The position numbers and the translations under genes are program-made. Source: Strongylocentrotus purpuratus (taxonomy: Eukaryota; Echinodermata; Echinoidea; Camarodonta; Strongylocentrotidae). Taken from it: a stretch of 64,000 nucleotides of DNA. Of this stretch, positions 44,101 to 53,764 are shown piece after piece. Each line of letters begins with the position of its first letter. The stretch's first letter is position 1. The stretch is taken from the NCBI RefSeq assembly GCF_000002235.5, contig NW_022145542.1, positions 1,144,501 to 1,208,500 on the forward strand, written 5' to 3'. The notes below the pieces were generated by a model, which was not told the origin of the DNA, did not search any database, and saw nothing but the letters and a program-made list of their open reading frames with translations.

Positions 44101-45145
44101 AGAGTACATTCAGACATGTGAGACATGCCAGGAACATTCAATCTCCCAAGCAGCGCTCCCTTTGATGTCTCACGAAATACCTGATAGACCTTGGGAAAAG
44201 ATTGGAATGGATCTCCTTCACTACGACGGTGACACATACCTTATCACTGTGTGCTATCACTCAAACTTTTGGGAGATAGACAAGCTTTACAAAAGCACTG
44301 CAACATCTGTGATAAACAAACTGAAGGTCCACTTTGGGAGATATGGCATTCCAGATATCATCATCAGTGACAATGGTCCTCCGTTCTCATCACGGGAATT
44401 TGGCACCTTCATCAAGGAATGGGGAATCACATACAATCCGATCTCCCCATACAACAGCAAGAGTAATGGCAAAGTTGAATCTGCCGTCAAGTCTGCCAAG
44501 AAGATGATGAAGAAATGTAAACAGACAGGAGACAGCAGGAATCTAGCCCTCTTGAACATCAGGAATACACCAACGCAGGGTATGGACAGCAGTCCAGCAC
44601 AGAGGTTTCTGGGACGACGCACAAAGACCCTGACACCTACCATGCGCCCACTCCTTCAGCCCAGAGGAAGCAGCAAGAATGAGATGAAACAAATGAAACT
44701 CATTCAAGCAAAACAGGCAAAATACTACAACAGGCGAACCAAGGAGCTGCCTGTTCTTGAGGATGGTGATACAGTACGCATGAAACCATTCCAGCCAGGA
44801 CGCGACATTTGGCAGAAGGCCAAAGTCCTACAGAAACTAGACGAGAGATCTTATGAGGTGATCTCTGGTGGACATACATACCGGAGAAACCGAGAGCACC
44901 TTAGAGCAACAAGGGAATCCCCAGACAGTGAGATTTCCATCCCTACGCTACCCGATATTGAGACGGATGTCAACGATGACGCGGCTCGTTCTAGACCTGA
45001 TGACACCAAGGACCTACAACCAGCTGCTTTGCCTGATCAACCTCAGACATCAAGCCGCCTACATGACCAAGAGCCAACAGAGCTGAGAAGATCATCTCGT
45101 CGACGTCATGAACCAAGCAGCATGAAAGACTTTGTTAGATATTAA
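41123..45145 (+). CDS. Gypsy Gag-Pol polyprotein, 1340 aa
   Basis: A single frame from the ATG at 41123. Parts in order: Gag (about residues 1-230), Cys/His-rich nucleic-acid-binding segment (CKFCCKMHEM... about 235-275), aspartic protease (DCGATVSLLPQ region, about 325-350), reverse transcriptase (about 460-650, with LPFGLKASSEIFQRR and VADDIIIWG), RNase H (about 730-860, HADASAHGIGAAM and YSDHKPLE), and integrase (about 960-1190, with an HHCC-type zinc region HVGHSGVEGT...CETC and a DDE core around GMDLLHYDG and SDNGPPF). No chromodomain or envelope is seen. It supports reverse transcription and integration of the element and looks whole. Confidence 0.96.
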   Translation: MPDERSDSSDVASNVFKRPNINPPAHLRVSDGDAIEGWKMWKQMWDNYCVLTNLSSQPEEYQTALLLHSIGPDGVRIYNGMKFASDEDSKKCHLILEKLDSHFLGERKEFFERFKFNRRNQEGENIEQYVTVLRTMSKSCGFCECMKDKLLMDRLLLGVSDDSMREKMMGIPDLTLSKAIDICKAVEAASLQMKALKNEEVVYKVYKKVSTGASHYSKRPGKSSGKLKDATDPKRCKFCCKMHEMKKEKCPAWGRTCMACKQKNHFKGSEVCRASTIHCVDDDSSSSSGESISSVTVQNINAVDANNRPVFCKMLLNDTEVDFQVDCGATVSLLPQKYVVAHNDIRKEAVQLQMWNKSTVTAVGKCKIKTRNPVNNKKYVVDYVVVKENLTPLLSKKAAEKMNLITINYDNFEQIYVATSKDLAEYPDVFSSSKIGTLPGDPVHLYLDDNVKPSIRPARTIPESLKDTVKAELDELERKGVIDVITDPTDWVSQLSVATRKSGKVRLCLDPRPLNVALKREHFPLPVLDDILPSLTDASTFSVCDLRNGYLHCPLDEESSLLTTFATPWGRYKWKRLPFGLKASSEIFQRRLHQALDGLDGVRCVADDIIIWGSSEREHDDRLESLLKRCQELGIVLNAEKCQFKVTELTFLGHVVSNRGMKVDPSKVKAIREMDPPKCRDDVHRLRGMVNYLSRYLPHLTEVLQPINDLTHKDVAWTWDEIHEQSFKKVKELLTQAPLLKYYDQKKPLVIHADASAHGIGAAMMQDGQPVAYASRALSDAESRYAVIEKEMLAIVFALEKWHQFTFAREVTVYSDHKPLECIVKKPLDRAPKRLQGMLLRAMAYNIEVKYLKGKENHLADPLSRSCLPYEGGQEEFEVVNSITHLMLPDDRVQEIRRHTAADETLRMLKDTILEGWPDHKSQLSLQLTPYFNIRDELTVSDGVIFRGERLVIPKQMRAEIKRDLHVGHSGVEGTLRRARELVYWPRMNQEISEYIQTCETCQEHSISQAALPLMSHEIPDRPWEKIGMDLLHYDGDTYLITVCYHSNFWEIDKLYKSTATSVINKLKVHFGRYGIPDIIISDNGPPFSSREFGTFIKEWGITYNPISPYNSKSNGKVESAVKSAKKMMKKCKQTGDSRNLALLNIRNTPTQGMDSSPAQRFLGRRTKTLTPTMRPLLQPRGSSKNEMKQMKLIQAKQAKYYNRRTKELPVLEDGDTVRMKPFQPGRDIWQKAKVLQKLDERSYEVISGGHTYRRNREHLRATRESPDSEISIPTLPDIETDVNDDAARSRPDDTKDLQPAALPDQPQTSSRLHDQEPTELRRSSRRRHEPSSMKDFVRY

Positions 45146-45164
45146 AGATAAACAAAGCAACGAG

Positions 45165-45195
<31 letters not shown>

Positions 45196-45649
45196 AAACT
45201 TTGTTTGAAACTTTTTGAAAACTTGACTTTGGAAAATTTTTGGTTAAGATTTTGCTTTTTTGGACTTGAAATTTTTGATAAGGCAATTATAAAACCACAT
45301 GATGTTTTTTTTTTGGTGTTAGTACCGTGGTACACCGTTGCTATGGACTATCATTTAGACTTTCGTATTAGAATGAGAGCTGCTTTGGAAAGCTGGACAC
45401 TTTTGGACTCATTCTACTCAAAAAAAAGGATCAAGTAGTGATTCTTAAAGGACTTTGTTTTGTTAACGTTCTTTTTTATATTCATGCATGCTGATACATT
45501 TTGTAAAGGTCTCACAAACAGTTTTTTTGGGCAAACTTTAAAAAAAAAAACAAAACAAAACAAAAAAAACAAAAAAAAACAGGCAACATTTATATTTTGG
45601 CTAATGTTGGCCATCCATCTCTCCCAGTAAAAAACCACAATGGGGAGGA
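45146..45649 (+). other. Gypsy 3' untranslated segment
   Basis: Poly-A tract of about 30 (45164-45194), further A- and T-rich sequence, and a polypurine tract just before the 3' LTR. Confidence 0.8.
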
Positions 45650-45808
45650 TGTGACAATATCTTGTTTATGAGACTTACAAGTTATAACACTGTACTGCCT
45701 ATTCAGATAGAGGGCGACAGGACTGAATAAAGACACACACTTCATGTCAGCCATCTTTGTACACATGTGAGTTATTCCAGCCTTTGTAATTAGGGACATA
45801 ACATAACA
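45650..45808 (+). repeat. Gypsy 3' LTR
   Basis: 159 bp, identical by eye to the 5' LTR, followed by the AGGTT duplication. Confidence 0.95.
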
Positions 45809-45924
45809 AGGTTGAGCAACATACTGACTTATTGTGTAATACTTGATTGTACATCCGTGGAGAAGTTGGAGTTAAATGAAAGAAATGTTTGTTAAGATGA
45901 TCATGTGCCCTCTCTTATTATCAG

Positions 45925-46040
45925 GTAGCAAGATTGGAGTATAATACGAAGATAATCAGTAGACTGGTTGGTTCACCAAATAGAGGATGTATGCTCTTGG
46001 CAGCTACCATTGTCTTTCTTGCTCTGGTCAGAAGTAGAAG
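45925..46040 (+). CDS. PEMT: PEMT copy 1, first recognised exon
   Basis: Acceptor ttattatcag, exon reading VARLEYNTKIISRLVGSPN, donor gtgagt. Aligns with human VARWEHKTRKLSRAFGSPY. It begins 111 bp after the Gypsy target duplication. Confidence 0.9.
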
Positions 46041-46896
46041 GTGAGTAGCAAAGGTCATCCAACAGTCAATGAAATCATATCCCATGATGTAACTGCAGTG
46101 AATCCTTGTCCTATCAATAACGTATGTCTACAGACATTATACACCCAACTGAGGAAAAATTTGAACCCTAAACATTTCAGATCTTTTCTGGGATTGAACC
46201 GCTTTGCCCCCTCACGCAGATGTAAAAAACTGAAATTCAGATAAGGGAATAAAAGACAATTTACTCAAATCCAGGACAGAAAAATTAAAAATCCTTTTTT
46301 TTTAAATAAAAATCTCTCTCTAACTTCATGGTAGGGAGGAGGCTTTTAGTTTTGTATTGTAGATGAAATGTTTGCATTTTATGTGACCAAGATTTTCATA
46401 AAAAACAAAAAGTCATAATTATTACCTTTATAATTTGGATATGAATTTGATGCTGCTTATTTAATAAAATTAACTTGTTAATGATATCTTAACTGTCCAT
46501 GTATCATTCAGCCTGTCAAAGCCGTGTAATACGCATGCTTTATTGATCAAACTGCAGGTTTATAATGCTTGAAAATATTACAGGTATATATTTTCTAATA
46601 AAGCATTCAAAGATTGCAAATTTATCAACATTATGTAAAAATTGTGTTTCATTACCAGATTCCAGCTAGCCATTGGTACCCAATACACATGGGCGCTTCT
46701 AGAAACAGACTTGGTCTGGATGATAGGAACAGGTCTATTAGCTGTTGGGATTATTCTTGTCATATCTAGTTTCTTTGCTTTGGGATTCTACGGAACATAT
46801 CTAGGTAAGTAGATAGATACACAGGCACAATGTTAGCAAAGAGAAATGGCAAAACAGAAAGAGATAGCTTTAAAGAGAGAGAGGGAGGGGTAGGGA

Positions 46897-46934
<38 letters not shown>

Positions 46935-48834
46935 GAGGGGGGGGGGATGGAGCAGAGAGAAATTAGAAGAGTATATATATTCAGATAGAGAGAGAGAGAG
47001 AGAGGTGTGAGGGGGGGGGGTGAGTGAGGGGAGGGGAGATATAGAAATAGAAATGACACAATATAAGGTGGAAAACAGACACACTTGTAACTGATAAGGA
47101 AAATAAAACATCAAAATAGATAGCCATTAATCTGGAAACAGATAAGGAAATAGACCTGAGTACCAAGGGGGAAATTCAGCCTGGTAGGATTATATGAATA
47201 ATCTTTTTTTTCCTGTTGAATATACATTTATCTACTGCAGATATGAACATGCCATGAATAAGAGAGAAAAGTTAATTTGAATATATGTCAAATCATATCT
47301 ATGATTTCTAATATTCAATCTGACTTTTTAAATGGTGGTTATTTTGAAATGACAAAATGTAATTAATACTTCCAAAACAAAACAAAAACAAAAATCCTGA
47401 AATTTCATACTCCGAAATCAAACAGCATAATAATAATAATATATAGTGCTTGATGCATCAACGATATCTCTAAGCGCTTTACAGATATATTATATATGTT
47501 CTCAAATGGGGCTCTATATTGAAGTTATCACCTCTTTGATTTTTCTCTGCCTAGTACATACCGGTAGCTATCAAATGTATTTGGCCGATGTATCATGTAG
47601 TTGCAGAATTTACTGTTTGTTATGAATTAGTTGAAATTTTCCTTAATATTATTAGAATTCGAGACTAATTTGAAGATGAAATATATTTCAATTAATCCAT
47701 TATGCGTGGACTTTAATACTTCATTTTTTAATATTTTTTTTCCAGGTGATTATTTTGGTATTTTGATGGAGGAGAAAGTGACATGTTTCCCATTCAACAT
47801 TGTTGGTGATCCTATGTACTGGGGTTCTGTGCTGGAACATCTTGGGATAGCTCTTCAGTAAGTTGACACATTGTATCTTAATAAAAATCACAAATCATAC
47901 TGCAGTACTCATTTCATATCATCTTGCTATCATATTTTAAATATTGTCTTCAAAGCTGTCGCTCTCGGATCTCTTCACATATTTTATCTCTGAAAATCCT
48001 GCACATTACATTTATGTTCAGTTCCCAAGAATATATTAATATGTACTTGTGTAGGTGTATGTCTTTCAATACACCCTTTCTTATTTTAAAGATTTGAATG
48101 CATTGATGGATTATTAGTATATCGATTTCATTTGTGCAAGATATTCACCTTTATTCAAGTTTCAATAATGTAAAAAATCAAGAATTGGAGAATTTGTTTG
48201 GGGGAGAGGGAAACAACTTTTTAATCGTTTTTCATAAATTAGTACTGGGTAGTTTATTCACTCACTAACATTGCCTTTAACAGTAATGGATAAATTATGT
48301 GAATATAAGTTTGTTCATATTCCTTCCGGCAAATTTCAGATTTCAGTTTGAGGCTGTCTAAACTATTCATGATATTTTGTTGATCAAGTATCCATACCAC
48401 GTTAATAGATATTTCAATTTTCCGTTTGATATCATTCTATTTTTCTTGGAGTTATTTCATGCTGTATAATCTACAGATTGACAATAATTTACCCTATCCT
48501 CGTCCGAATTCACAATCTGAGACAAATGTTGATATATTTTATTTTTTTTGGGGGGGGGGGGGGGTATTTTTCGTCTATGTAATGTTCTCCTTTTCCTTCT
48601 CCATATTTCTCCCATCATCCACATGATGCTTGTTTTCTATTGAACTAACCAACGTCTTCTTTTCTGTTCTTTTCCGTTTCTCCTCGTACCTTGCACAGGT
48701 CTGCAAGTCCATCAGGTCTCTTTTTAACAGCTGTCGTTGCGAGCATGTACATCATAGCAATGCAGTTCGAAGGACCTTTTACATCAAAGATATATGCAGA
48801 GAAGGCATTGGAGGAAAGCAAGAAAACCAAATAA
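45925..48834 (+). CDS. PEMT: Phosphatidylethanolamine N-methyltransferase, copy 1 (partial)
   Basis: Four exons (45925-46040, 46659-46804, 47746-47857, 48699-48834; 116, 146, 112, 136 nt) joined by GT-AG introns with consistent phases, giving 169 residues plus stop. This equals human PEMT from about residue 31 to its end. Matches include SSFFALGF, LGDYFGILMEEKVTCFPFNI, NPMYWGS and the ASPSGL helix. PEMT is an integral ER-membrane enzyme making phosphatidylcholine by three AdoMet-dependent methylations. Where human PEMT has GLG and EE (AdoMet-binding) this copy has AVG and EG. The first roughly 30 residues should lie upstream, beyond the Gypsy insertion, but no exon for them was recognised. 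Confidence 0.92.
46659..46804 (+). CDS. PEMT: PEMT copy 1, second recognised exon
   Basis: Acceptor attaccag, donor gtaagt; codes for the membrane segment ending ISSFFALGFYGTYLG. Confidence 0.92.
46805..47745 (+). other. PEMT copy 1 intron
   Basis: Contains interrupted GA microsatellites at 46870-47035 and, at 47428-47480, an AAT-repeat-linked tail with aagcgctttacag, which looks like the end of a dispersed repeat. Minus-strand serine/leucine frames here are artefacts. Confidence 0.7.
47746..47857 (+). CDS. PEMT: PEMT copy 1, third recognised exon
   Basis: Acceptor tttttttccag, donor gtaagt; codes GDYFGILMEEKVTCFPFNI and NPMYWGSVLEHLGIALQ, the most conserved part of the family. Confidence 0.95.
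47858..48698 (+). other. PEMT copy 1 last intron
   Basis: AT-rich; a T-then-G tract at 48541-48563; otherwise nothing recognised. Confidence 0.6.
48699..48834 (+). CDS. PEMT: PEMT copy 1, last exon
   Basis: Acceptor accttgcacag; codes SASPSGLFLTAVVASMYII, then MQFEGPFTSKIYAEK, stop at 48832-48834. Confidence 0.93.
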
Positions 48835-49329
48835 TCTTTGCCATTTTATGTTCATTAAAAACTAATTAGTTCCTTCAGTAAACTGCATAACAAAAAACAT
48901 GATCTGTAAAGACAATATCCCTTTTTCAGAAGCTTTGAATTAATTTTTTTAGCTGTCAGAGGATTTCAATATATAGGTCTACCATTTTGTGCAATTGTTA
49001 TATCAATGCACCCAATTTACATTTGAATAGATAGATGATGGTTCTAGGTGTAATTTTATAGGACTATTTCAAATTACAAATATTCTCCCCAAAATATACC
49101 TCTGAAGTATCTGAGCATTTACCTACATTTGCAGTCTTTGATTTAAGGTATTTATAAAGAACAACCAGCTGTATATAAACATCAAATTAATGATGTACAT
49201 ATAAACTGTTTTATTCAACATCTCTTTTCTACTGAATACTTTCTGTATATCACAAACAAGGAACCAAGCCAATTCTTGCATTTCACAATACATGTGCCCC
49301 CAACGTTCGTACCATGAAAAGCACCCGCG
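48835..49329 (+). other. 3' region of PEMT copy 1
   Basis: AT-rich, presumed 3'UTR and spacer; no clear polyadenylation site can be assigned. Confidence 0.45.
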
Positions 49330-49570
49330 GGTCACAGACAATTTCTTTGAAGTATGAGAATAACATTCTGCAGCTTCACAATAGAAGACCATGATGACAA
49401 TGCCAGCAGTAGCTGGTGGGGCGGGCTCCCGGTGATGTTTCACCAGCGTAATAGCGAGCTGATTTGTCTAGAAAGTTGTCGACCCATCTCCCTAAATTAC
49501 CGCGGTAGAGTAACTGTCGCAACTGAACCGAATGAGGGCGCAAGGATTGTGAAACGCGAGAATTCATGGT
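49330..49570. promoter_or_regulatory. CpG-rich patch between PEMT copies
   Basis: About 240 bases with many CpG dinucleotides (cccgcggg, gggcgggctcccgg, accgcggt, aaacgcgag) in a region otherwise poor in them. It could be a promoter for PEMT copy 2, whose first recognised exon is 2.7 kb downstream, or a young repeat that has not lost its CpGs. Neither strand has a recognised protein. Confidence 0.3.
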
Positions 49571-49621
49571 TGTTTTTATTCTTCTGAGATTTATAGTACT
49601 TGTTTTCCACTCAACAGAACC

Positions 49622-50173
49622 ATTTATAAGAAAAAACATATGCCATGGTTTTCTAAACAACTAAAAAGGATGTGCTCAAGAATTATGAGAAGTACTTTAA
49701 AAAACCTAAAGAATACAAAAAATAATGTTACAACAAGATCTGTAATTTTCACACAAACCATATATATGTAATGCCAGAAAATAAATGCTAGTCTTTCAAA
49801 ATTTCCTTTAAAGGAAGCATGACTAAAACTTGGAGAACTATTAAAGTTGTTCTTCAAAGAAGGAAATATAAGAAAAGTGCCTTTGTTTTTTAGTACAACA
49901 GTTCAATTATAAGTGATTCTAAAGAACTTGCTGAGAGGTTTACCAGTAATGATTATTTTAAAGATCTATTTTTTTTTAGCAACATTCCTGAAATTGGATA
50001 TTCTCCCAATTTCATTATTACATGATTTTCAATTTTGTGTTTTTATGTTTCATATCATCAAATTACCTGTTACCAATTTTTTGTTAATATCTTTCAGAGC
50101 AACAAAGATATTTGTAGATATAGTACCAGGATTTCAACAAACACTTGTGTAATGTATGCCATTTATCTTTTCC

Positions 50174-50225
<52 letters not shown>

Positions 50226-50585
50226 GTATGTAAAGGACCCACTATCTGGAACAAACTACTCCCCAAATTAAACAGTTTCAAGCATAATCTGAAATTTTAC
50301 CTGATACAACAGCTTTTAATCTTGGTAACCGCCTTTTTAAAATGTATTATTGTACTTTTTCTTTGTCTCATTTTTTGTGTTGGTTTTATTTTTTTATTTT
50401 ATGTTGCATCATGTATGTACAGGTTTCTGTAAACTTTTGATGATCCAACCACTTCGTAATTCCCTTCAGTATATTTTCCATTTGATTGTCTCATCCACAT
50501 TCGTAAGAAATCTTTTATTGTGTGTTTTGACTTTGCATGTTCTTTTTTTTTATGCAGGTCAATAAATTCAATTCAATACATAATA
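49622..50585 (+). mobile_element. Degraded non-LTR retrotransposon (LINE) relic
   Basis: Pieces of a Jockey/CR1-like LINE protein are visible in order: KKHMPWFSKQLKRM (linker before RT), TWRTIKVVLQRRKYKKSAFV, IISDSKELAERFTSNDYF, and after a (TA)n microsatellite (50177-50225) GPTIWNKLLPKLN with FKHNLKFYLIQQ, the usual C-terminus. The catalytic RT core between them is missing, and frames are interrupted. It ends with aataaattcaattcaata, a LINE-type tail. Confidence 0.75.
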
Positions 50586-52270
50586 AGGTTAAAACCTTTC
50601 TCATTTTAGGTGACACATCTTGTGTATTAAGCTTCAAATGAGTTACCAGAATGTTTTATGTGTGTTTGTTTTCAGCATTTCTCTGTAATTGAATCATTAT
50701 AAGTATTTGGGTGAAATATTTCTTCCACATTGCTCTCTTAATCATACTTTTTGCATGATGTTGTTTTGATTGTTGGGTTGTACTTCCAATATTCTTATCA
50801 ATCTTGAATTGCTTTGCTGTTGATCATGTCAAGTATTGTGTTGTAGATGCTTTAAATAGCTGTTATTAGCTTTTCCAACATGTGGGGAACATTTCTCTTC
50901 ACCCTCTATACCTGGTTGTCTGTGTTTTGATAAGCTTACAGTGTTCTAAATGGAACTACTGTGAAATTACACGGTTTGAGATATGTTGTCGAAATCATGT
51001 TATGTTATGATGACAAACATTAATTAATGAATTTTGGCAACTATTTTGTATTTTTGCATTTATGCATGTGTGATATTGGTTTTCTGATATACATGTAGAA
51101 AATAATAGTCTTTGTGCTTTCATCCAGTAATAAACATCATTCGATCATGTAGTTAAATTGTCGATGATAAAGCTGGGATGGGGAATGTATGGTTATATCA
51201 AGCTGAGGGATGTAGTACCAAATGGATAGTAAGTGCACTAAATGGGTGAATGATGTTTAAACTTAAATGGAGAGGAGTAAATGTTGTAATGGAATGTGTT
51301 CAAACTATACAGTCTTTAAAGATGAATTTTCTGTATTATGAAATGTATGAAAATCAAATTATTTGCATGTACCTTCCATGATGATGAAGAACAATGATAA
51401 TAAAACACATTTGTACTCATTTCCAATATAAAAAAACATGATTTTGAGCATTTTATTTCTTGAAGTCATTGAAGTGTAGTCTGACATGTGAATCTTGTAT
51501 TACTTGAAGAGGGCAACATACTCTTTCATGACCGTGGAAACGGGTTTTGGGGATATAATTTTTGCTTTAATAGGTCCCCTACTAGGCTAGGTGGATAAGG
51601 AGAAATAGAAAGAAAAAGCATTACCATTCTTTATGCAATTTTCTTTGTTTGAATACCTTGAAATAAAAGGCAATCTAGAGCAACCTTAGATTAAATTTAT
51701 CTGAATGAAAATCATTGACATTACTGCAATAAATGAAAAGGGTAATGCAGGGAAGATTTTTTCTTCTCTTTTGTATTTAAGTTCATGATAACCCTCTTCA
51801 TTGGATCCAATTCAAAAGGTATTTGTTATAGTGCATTCTCTTTAAAGTTACAAAGCGCTGCACACATCGGTCAAAATGTTTGGCCTGTATCTTAATAATC
51901 TCTCATCAACAATTGAATGAAAACTATACTCTGTTAATATTTCAATCATTCACATATATATCCTTTATTTCTAGAACCCTTTATTTCTTTTTAAAAGAAA
52001 TGAATCGCTCTTTCCCTCTTGATATTTCTTAGTCAGATGTGTGTGGTATATAACTATGCTGTCATTAGAATGAATACAATTAAATATACATGTAGGTCTA
52101 AACTGGATCTGATTCAAACAAGGACATGTTTTCTATAAGTAATATCAAGCAAATTTGTATAGTTCTTTCCTCATTGTGAAATCTATGCTGATGTTCTTTA
52201 CTACATTATCTACTGATTGGTTTATAACTAGGTATGGTTGCTATTTTGGGTATTCTTTTTTTCTCATCAG
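50586..52270. other. No exon seen
   Basis: AT-rich sequence before PEMT copy 2; its missing first exon may lie here but no FNP..WN-type coding segment was recognised. Confidence 0.45.
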
Positions 52271-52386
52271 GCTTCTCGCTACGAGTATAGGACCTCGTTT
52301 CTAACGAGGCTCTTCGGATCCAAGAAGATAGCCTGCGCAGTCTTCTGTTGTATCATTGCCATCTTAGCTCTGTTCAGATTTAACAC
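52271..52386 (+). CDS. PEMT-like copy 2, first recognised exon
   Basis: Acceptor ttctcatcag, donor gtaaga; codes ASRYEYRTSFLTRLFGSKK and the next membrane segment. Confidence 0.88.
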
Positions 52387-53725
52387 GTAAGAAATATAGC
52401 TAAAATCATTATTCACATTATCATTGTCATCGTAGTTGTGCTCAGATTCCATACGTAAGAAATAAAGTTAAAAAATTAAAATTATTATTCCTCTTGCTAC
52501 TTGAAATTATGATTAGCGCAGAATCAAATTGGTGTTTAAACCACAGTGCAAAACGGTGTTAATCATCTTCTTTGAGAATTGCATCTTTTTTCCTTTTTTT
52601 TTGTTATAACACAGGTAGAGATGTTTGATAAAATGTAAATAAGATAGATAGCTAAAGGGGTTGACAAGAATATAGAATGTGAATTGTTGGTTTTGTTAAT
52701 ATCAATGACCACAAATATAGAAGCACTCTTGAGACTTAAACTTTCCCACAACTCCAACTTCAGGAAAAAAAATTCTATGGCCTTTACCTCTTCAGAGGAA
52801 GGATAATGTGTGAAGATATTTACATCATGTGGCTGGCAGAAGAGGGTTATATAGCCTGCATGTGGTGCCGTTCTGCTAAATGTGGATGCATACTATTTGG
52901 TTAAGCAGAAATTTGTAAATGCACCAATATATGTGCTTATTTGATATGAAACTACCATCCATTTTCACTTTTTTTAAAAATAGTCAATAAAGAGAGAAAT
53001 CTGTGACATATTAAAATGAAATGGTATAACATATGTATCGAGCAATCCAAACGATAGAAGCAACTAACCAGAAATTTGCTTTATAGCATGTGTGTGCCTT
53101 TCTGCCAGTCACCTGACAAATTATGCATCCTTTTGAAAAAGAATAAGGATCAAAAGCATTTTAGAACTTTTGTAGTACACAAGGCTTAATTATTAAGTAT
53201 ATGACTATAAATTTTGATGATTGTTTTTTTAACGATTATTCTTGAATTAGTTTCTACCATGCGGTGACTCCTCAGGAATCATGGCCTCTTATAGATCACA
53301 TGGTGATCAGGACGATAGGACAGGTCCTGACGGCATCTGGAGTCGTCATGGCTACTTGGGCCATTGTTGCTCTCAACTTCTATGGATATGGTTTCGGTGA
53401 GTTCATTGTAGAGTGTTCCAGAAGTTCAGGGTGAAATGAAGGCAACTCAAGATAAAATGTATGTTTGTATAAATGTATGGAGGGAGGGAGGGAGGGAGGG
53501 AGGGAGGGAGGGAGGGAGGGAGGGAGGGAGAGAGAGAGAGAGAGTACAAAGAGGTAAGGAGGGAGGGATGGAGGGAGACAAGGAGAGAGAGAGAGAGATA
53601 ATGATAATAATAATTGGATTTATATAGCACCTTTCCCAAAGGATACAAGATAGAGAGAATAGAAGGAGGTAAGGAGGGAGAGATGGAGGGGGAAAGGCCT
53701 GAGGAAAGGAGAGAGAGAAAAAAAA

Positions 53726-53764
<39 letters not shown>

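Larger units (their letters stand above)
40716..45808 (+). mobile_element. Ty3/Gypsy LTR retrotransposon, looks whole
   Basis: 5,093 bp bounded by two 159-bp LTRs that are identical by eye (TGTGACAATA...ACATAACA) and by a perfect 5-bp duplication AGGTT (40711-40715, 45809-45813). A primer-binding-like TGGTGGCAGCTGG starts right after the 5' LTR (40875) and a purine tract GGGGAGGA precedes the 3' LTR (45642-45649). Between them is one uninterrupted Gag-Pol frame. Identical LTRs imply a very recent insertion. Family: metavirus (Ty3/Gypsy), of the type often annotated K02A2.6-like in marine invertebrates. Confidence 0.97.

Noticed and set aside
41282-44643. Open frames antisense or out of frame within Gypsy Gag-Pol
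   Set aside because: They are shadows of the 1340-codon frame.
46766-47166. Minus-strand Ser/Leu/Pro-rich frames
   Set aside because: They translate GA microsatellites in a PEMT intron.
50035-50281. Frames with Tyr-Ile repeats
   Set aside because: They are translations of the (TA)n microsatellite within the LINE relic.
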